This document shows positions 58,400 to 64,000 of a stretch of 64,000 nt of DNA, in pieces. The first letter of the stretch is position 1, and the number at the start of each line of letters is the position of its first letter. Position numbers and translations under genes: made by a program. The stretch is from Asterella californica (Eukaryota; Streptophyta; Marchantiopsida; Marchantiales; Aytoniaceae), in NCBI GenBank assembly GCA_036924285.1, contig JAYKYS010000002.1:47879501-47943500 (forward strand). The letters run 5' to 3'. The notes beneath the pieces were generated by a model. The model had not been told where the DNA came from and searched no databases. It was given only the letters and a program-made list of their open reading frames with translations.

Positions 58400-59993
58400 T
58401 GAAGTTCTACATCGTAGGTTTAGAGCGAGAGAAGTTAGTGAAGAGGGACTTTGTACTCAAGAGACGAAGGACTTTGGTCTTCAGCTACCACCAGATGAGA
58501 GAGATGCAGACTTCATAGAAGTCGCCTGTGAAACTGAAGACCATTGCGACAAAGTGGTCAGACTTCATGCCGTATCAAGATTGATTAGAGACGATGAGAA
58601 GACATTCCTGATGAAGAATTGGGGAGTCATATCTTCGGAGTTGGTGCAGGAGATCCTCATCTGCAGAGGACATCCTTCGGATGACCTAAGAGGACGGCCG
58701 CACAATTGGACTTTATCGCATTGGAGTTTCACTCTGGGCATTGACGACGTAGGTCGGCAGGAGGATCTTCTTTATGACAGTACCAGCAAGCCATCTTCGG
58801 AGGAGGTGGCGAAGTACAGTGAGTTATTTTCTGTAATGCCGGTAGGATCGAATGGTTTTAAGGTATATAGCTACATCGATCTCTTCTGAAGAGATGTCAC
58901 GATCGTCTTGAACACGATCTTCAAACCGTATCGAACTTCATATCTGACCAACTGACATATATACTTCATTGAGCAGATCTTCACAGGGAAGAAGGCGTAG
59001 TGGGCGAAGATATTCCATGATCATATACAGAAACTGTACAGTACGTTTGACGAGGGTGGATCAATGTACTTCGCAGCTTTTGCAGCGGTCTTCTATCCGA
59101 GAATGAGATTACTAACTCTGACAAAAGAAGAGAAGTTCGGATAGAGGACCACGTCCGAAGACGAATTGTTAATAGAACCAACTCCTCGACGGGAAGAAAT
59201 GATAACTCTGGTGACTTCGGCGGGATCTAATACCTGGACGAAGAAGAAGATGACAGAAGAGACATCGGGTGGTGTAACTTCGAGGAAGAAGAAAAAAGCA
59301 AGAAGGACGACGACTACAACTTCGGACGAAGGAGTCGAAGATGTTCAAACTCTCGCAAAGTCTTCTTCAGTGGAGATTGTTGGAGAATTAGATCCGGGAG
59401 GAACTCGAACTAACGCGGACCCGGAAGAGTTTGTTCTGAGGAGGGTACCGGAGACAACACAGGTACAGAAGGAGACACATCGGGAAGAACTTTGGACTTC
59501 GTCACAGCAGGGCGAAGCGACAACATCAGCACCGAGAGATCCGAGTATTGGAAAGGAGTTGAGAATGTTCGAGCAGACATTAGAGTTCCATCTAACATAT
59601 CTTCTCAGCGTAGTGCACTTCGAACGATAGGGATGGCTCGAGGAGAAGGACAAGATGGTGGCGAAGTTAGAAATCTCAGAGGAAAACTTGAAGAAGATGA
59701 CGATGGACCGTGATGCTCTACAACAGGTGAAGTCCGAAGAACAAACAAGGATTTCACAAGAGATACAAGATTTACAGACTAAGCTCAACCTGATGACTTT
59801 GCATTTCCATGACATGAAGTCAAAGAGGGATGCTTTGCTGGAGCAGTTGATCACAAGAGATGAAGAGCTAACGAAAGCTCAGGAGAAGACCGAAGAGCTT
59901 CGTGCGAAGGTGGATGAGATAGCGACTACATACTTCATCAGCGAGCTCGATGCATCAGAAAAGGAGTTTCTCACCGACTTCGGACAGAACTGA
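58400..59993 (+). pseudogene. Decayed transposon-type ORF, globular block plus long coiled coil
   Basis: A plus-strand reading frame is open from about 58,400 to 58,889 (VRLHAVSRLIRDDEKTFLMK, ELVQEILICRGHPSDDLRG). It then continues in pieces: WAKIFHDHIQKLYSTFDEGG near 59,000-59,060, a Ser/Thr/Lys-rich linker (SGGVTSRKKKKARRTTTTTS), and a long coiled coil (KMVAKLEISEENLKKMTMDR to EKEFLTDFGQN) ending at a stop after 59,990. At least four stops or shifts interrupt it. The architecture parallels the broken ORFs at 6.8-8.3 and 63.3-64.0 kb. I suspect the additional ORF of a large plant LTR element, but I recognise no catalytic motif. Confidence 0.5.
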
Positions 59994-61020
59994 CAACTGC
60001 ACCAGATCCTTCGGCTAAGAGTAGAATAGTTAGAATAGCCGAGAGGATAATACGAGATTTAAAAGAGCTTAAGAACACGGTTAAAATATCGTTATGGAGT
60101 ATAGGACAAACGTTACAGTGAGATAGAATAGAGACTTCGGTTCCGCCAAGCGTGGGGACATGATCATATGGTCTAGATATAATCTTTTTTTTGTAAGAAA
60201 TGAGATCCGTCATCTTCGGACGAGAGAGTATATAAGCGATGTGATTCTAAGACATTAGACCTTTTTCATATTTTCAGTTTTTGTTAGTTAATTTTTGTTA
60301 CGTAAGATTACGGAGTGAGAGTGTGAATGTTTTGTGGCGAAGACGATTATCTACGAAGGTCGCAGGAGTAAATCTGATTGACACATACCTCCGAATTCGA
60401 ACTTTGATGAAGAGAGTCTTCGTAGCTTTTGAATGAAAGATATTTCGAGGGTCTGAGAACAAATCAGTTATTGTGAAATGGAAGAGAATAAGTTAAATTG
60501 TAAGAAGCATTTGGAAGATGATGGCTTCTTCTTGAGAATGCCTTCTTAAATAAGTGGGGTCTTTAAGAGTGAGGATTTAGTTGGAAAAACACTTCTTAGG
60601 AAGAGTAGAGGGCTTATTCTTTGAGCCGTGATGTGAAGTCCGAATTCTTCTATCTTTTCAGAAGAAGACTAGTAACATTTCAGCAGTATTTTGCTATCTT
60701 CATTTGTTCATACATCTGTCTTCTCGAATCTTTTACCTATATTGTTGAAAAAGTCCCTGATCAAGAACTATTTCATTGTTATTTGTATTCGATTTGTCAG
60801 GTTGTGCTTGGATTTGATTTCTTATCTGACTTAAACTCTCATCCGGATATTATTATTATTTCATTCAGTGAAATAACAGAAAACTACCAGAATTATCATT
60901 GTGACGATGTTGTACTGTGATTTGTGTAATTGTTGACTGTATCTTCGTGAGAACCATCCTTAATTTACTATTTCTGATACATTGTGTTTCTCTGAGTTGT
61001 TACATATTGAAACATAAAAC
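59994..61020 (+). repeat. Possible LTR upstream of a primer-binding-site-like motif
   Basis: This kilobase has no coding. It includes AGTATATAAGCG near 60,230, a plausible TATA box, and is followed directly by the PBS-like motif at 61,021. That arrangement suits an LTR, but I could not define its 5' end or find a partner copy. Confidence 0.35.
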
Positions 61021-61345
61021 TTTTGACGCCGCTGCCGGAAATACAGATTTAACTTTTACTTGAATTCAGTAAGGGATAACCGTCGACATGTATGTCGGGG
61101 GAGCAGCAACGCCTTCCGAAGAAGATCAGAAGACGAGAAGGGCAAGGCGAGCGCTGCAAAAAAGATTGATTCGTGAACAATTGTTGGAAGAAGTCCAACG
61201 CCAAAAAGAAGCTACAAAAGAGCGAAGACGTCAAGCAGCTCAAAAGTGGAAGGAAGTGAAAAGTTTATCTGAAGGGACTTCATCTTTGCTTGAAAGAAGC
61301 TCAATACTATGGTGTCCACAATTTACAGGATTTATGATTTTTTGA
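61021..61345 (+). pseudogene. PBS-like motif and start of a Ty3/gypsy-type leader ORF
   Basis: TTTTGACGCCGCTGCCGG at 61,021-61,038 resembles TGGCGCCGTTGCCGGGG, the tRNA-Asp primer-binding site common in plant gypsy elements, with several mismatches. An 85-codon frame from ATG 61,088 follows, with basic heptad-like residues (RRARRALQKRLIREQLLEEV). It could be the start of a gag or leader protein, now cut off by a stop at 61,345. Confidence 0.4.
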
Positions 61346-61439
61346 AAATTTTAAAGTTAATGACATGACTATGCAATTGAAATAACCTTATTAATTAAGA
61401 TTACACCTTGCTTAGAGAGAAGATGATCTTAAGGTCGTT

Positions 61440-61575
61440 TTGGAAGAAGAAGTCGACTTCTTCGGAAGACGAAAGACGGACATCTTCTAGAAGACGTCTT
61501 CTCGATCATGTCTTCCAGAAGACAGAAGACGAAAGACGGATGTCTTCTAGCAGACAAAAGACGAAAGACGATGAC
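61440..61575. repeat. GAAGAC/GTCTTC nested palindromic repeat
   Basis: GAAGAC, GTCTTC, AAAGACG and TCTTCTAG recur in both orientations over about 135 bp (for example TCTAGAAGACGTCTTC). The tract could form several overlapping hairpins. Confidence 0.75.
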
Positions 61576-63250
61576 CGCGACTGCAGGAAGTACCAACCAC
61601 GTGTCACATCATCCAAGAGTAGGTGTACTACCCAGTAGTAGGTAATTCGAGATAACCGAAGGCATTAACCTAAATCACATGGAAGATACGGGACGAGGCA
61701 CATTAGCATGAGATCAGTCGCCTACTTCCCACACTGAAGGACAATTGTGTTTTGAGAGGTCGATTGCAATCGAGGTATCGAATTGAGTCGTGGAAGCACG
61801 GAAAGTGGAATTGGGAACTCATAGGATCGAATTGACAAGAGAGAGAGCAAGGTCGATTCTGTTAAACTGGAAGCATAGTCGAGCTGAAGGAATCCCTGCG
61901 GATTTCAGGAAGCAGACATCGAGAGTTGATTAGAGAGATTTCGAAAGAGAAGTAAGAATCGATTGTAGCAGCAGAGAGGCGTAGCTCAAGATTGACGACA
62001 GGAGCAGGTTCGTGGGATCACATTGGAGCTGGGATTGACGAGCGGAAGCACGTAGAAGACTGAAGGCACAACAGAAGTAGCAAGAAGCAGTACTGAGGTT
62101 CTTCCCGTGTTCTTTCTCCTTCTCACTGCTTCTCTCCTCTGATTTGATGTCCCCCGCGCTTCCTCGCTCGTTTGCAGGAAGTCCATCGATCAATTTCCCT
62201 ATCCTGAAGTTCCTTTTGCGAAAATTGGGCGCGGAAGCGCTGGCCAATTTTCGATAGCCATCTTCTCGCTTCTTCTCAAGTTGGAATCAAGCTTCCTCAT
62301 CTCTCATTCTTAAATTCGATCACTTGACTATCAATTTTCCTATCGTACTGCACCTCTGTTCTCGAATCCTTGGACAGAAGACGCTTCTGAAAATCTGAAC
62401 ATCTTCAAAAGACGCTTCTGGATGTCTGAATGTCTTCGGAAGACGACTGTGTTCAATTCATATCAAGATTGGATTGGATTGGGTTTTGTGTTGAGAGAGC
62501 CTTGGTAAGAATCCTGAGTGACTTGATGAGTTGATTGTTGTTTCAAGAAGTTGAGAACCAGGTCTGTGCCTCCGATCTTCCGAGCTTCTCAAATCCACAT
62601 CTTCCTAGAGAGATTAGAAGATTGGAAAGGCTGGCAGATTGCACGAGAAGACGTGAGGGTCTTTTACGGATCTCTTCTATCCGACCCATAACAGCCTATT
62701 CATTCTTCTTCCCGAACTTAGAAGAGAGTTGTGAGAAGTCTTGCTGGCAGAATCTGGAGAGAATGGTCGAGGGTCATGTCTTCTCGTCGTGCAGCAAGCT
62801 TCTTCTGAGCATGTATGAGAGGTGAGGAGTCGGAAGAATAGAGTATGAACGTTCCGTGTTTGTTGTAAAGCTAGATTGCGTGTAAGAAGCAAAAGACAGG
62901 TGAGACTAGTGATGAGAAGCTTGACTGCAAGAAGTCTTCCGAGTACGTCAGTTAATCGAAAGCTATCTCGGGAGTCTTCCTAGAGACCACTGTCACTGGA
63001 GTCCGTGACCATCTTCTGAACCTTTTACGTACACTCTGCTTCTCACATATCTTATATCTTCTGTTAGGAAGTAGGATGAAATGCAAAGTGGGATGTCTTC
63101 TTGAGAATCCATGCGATGCCTTGCTTAGTTAAGATTGTTTAGATATAGCTCGAAAGACGAGAGGTACTTAGGAAGCACTGTTAGAATCTCCGAAGACGGA
63201 ATCGCTATCTTCTGGAAGACTAGATTCGTCTTCTGAGAGTGGAAGCTAGA
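61576..63250. other. No gene recognised; GAAGAC-rich retroelement-like DNA
   Basis: Only short frames. GAAGAC/GTCTTC words keep recurring (62,370-62,450, 63,190-63,240), suggesting continuity with the retroelement material on either side. A 105-codon minus frame at 61,930-62,247 has no recognisable product. Confidence 0.35.
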
Positions 63251-63279
63251 TTGTATGGACTTGGGAAGAACTGAGCCTT

Positions 63280-64000
63280 CGGCTCACAACAAGTACGTGT
63301 GGCTTAGTGTAACAGAGTTCGAAGCATGTCGATGCATCCTCGAGGGTTGGTGTTGCCGGCAGCAGAGTTGGCAGAGGTCAAACCCTTCATTAAGGAGTTG
63401 GGTCTCGACTTCTTCCTGTGGGACTAGAACCTTGCGGACCAGGGTCTCCTGGAGGAGGTTTGGGCATCATTACCTCCTTGCAACTTTGTACCTGCGAAGG
63501 CAGGGATCGCTCGTGGAAGATCATCTTCATGGATAACGGAGTGATGGCGCAGGTCTTTCACAGATCAAAATTCGAGAACTGAGGGTACGAGCTCGAGAAA
63601 AAGATCTTACCTATGATCTCAGAGAAGTGACATGTGTTTGGAAGCACAACTTGCCTTTTCCTGGAAGATAGACAAGGAAGGAATGGGTGGAAGGTTGAAG
63701 CTTACCAGGAGCCGCGGAAGCGTCTTCTGGCGAAGCTGTTTCTTCATCGCTTTCCCAAGGGGAAAGCACAGAAGACGAGATAGCTTGGAGATCAGACGTG
63801 GAGTTCCTAGAAGCCGATTGGGACAGACTGTCCATCAATTGGGACGTCTTCTTCCACGCTTACGTTCAGGCAGAGTTGGTGTACTTGGACACCCCAACAA
63901 GAGGACACCTCACCCCATTCTTTTGTTATCTATACGTATCCAAAGGGGTCTGACAAAAGACCAGTTGGCGAGGTATGGGTCAACAGGACAGTGCGAGATG
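63280..64000 (+). pseudogene. Decayed transposon-type ORF, cut by window edge
   Basis: Plus-strand coding sense in shifting frames: ELAEVKPFIKELGLDFFLWD and LADQGLLEEVWASLPPCNFV near 63,370-63,500, then, near 63,790-63,935, VEFLEADWDRLSINWDVFFH and AYVQAELVYLDTPTRGHLTP. The last segment resembles the 7.3-kb ORF (VEFLE..., then W, H-x-YV, LV-x-L-x-T in the same order). It contains internal stops and runs off the window. It is probably another copy of the anonymous coiled-coil transposon ORF. Confidence 0.4.

Noticed and set aside
59345..59854. 169-codon minus-strand frame at 59.3-59.9 kb
   Set aside because: It is antisense to a lysine/glutamate-rich coiled coil, which readily gives Ser/Phe/Leu-rich open frames on the other strand.

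Overview
The window is nuclear DNA of a land plant. Supporting signs are a Golgi-type GT34 cell-wall glycosyltransferase, an OBERON-type PHD gene with GT-AG introns, plant telomere-type TTTAGGG motifs, a PIF/Harbinger MITE, a plant LINE, a chromodomain Ty3/gypsy element, and an inserted piece of plant mitochondrial DNA carrying nad5, rrn18 and rpl2 fragments. Gene density is very low. I cannot fix the species; a non-seed plant is possible but not shown by the sequence alone.

Layout. 0.4-2.7 kb: a decayed LINE reverse transcriptase on the minus strand. 2.7-18.3 kb: mostly anonymous AT-rich or repeat-derived DNA with one decayed coiled-coil transposon ORF (6.8-8.3 kb), a possible organelle-like patch near 10.1-11.0 kb, microsatellites and a 151-bp tandem duplication. 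18.3-19.7 kb: an intact intronless GT34 gene on the minus strand. 19.7-30.2 kb: no recognisable gene, but a 460-bp TAA-flanked MITE, several perfect inverted repeats and a cluster of five related palindromes. 30.5-31.3 kb: a broken Cys-rich ORF. 31.5-37.7 kb: no gene recognised; telomere-like motifs point outward around 32.2-32.5 kb. 37.7-41.7 kb or further upstream: a multi-exon minus-strand gene. Its splice sites join in phase to give a methyl-CpG-binding-like domain, a basic linker, an OBERON-type PHD module and a C-terminal coiled coil.

48.4-64.0 kb is a nest of retroelements. A degenerate chromovirus pol with chromodomain (minus strand) ends exactly where a TGT...ACA LTR begins. From there runs a tandem LTR array (partial LTR, internal remnant, full LTR, gag-only internal region, full LTR). 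The gag of that element contains an internal inversion of about 0.5 kb. The right-hand LTR is split by a 1.27-kb mitochondrial insertion, for which the other LTR serves as the empty site. Beyond 58 kb lie further decayed coiled-coil transposon ORFs, a primer-binding-site-like motif and an unusually GAAGAC/GTCTTC-rich tract.

The two plausible functional genes are the GT34 enzyme and the MBD-OBERON-like chromatin protein; they are unlinked in function. Nearly everything else is transposon, organelle-derived or unassigned sequence. All splice structures and boundaries were read by eye and have not been tested with transcripts or database searches.
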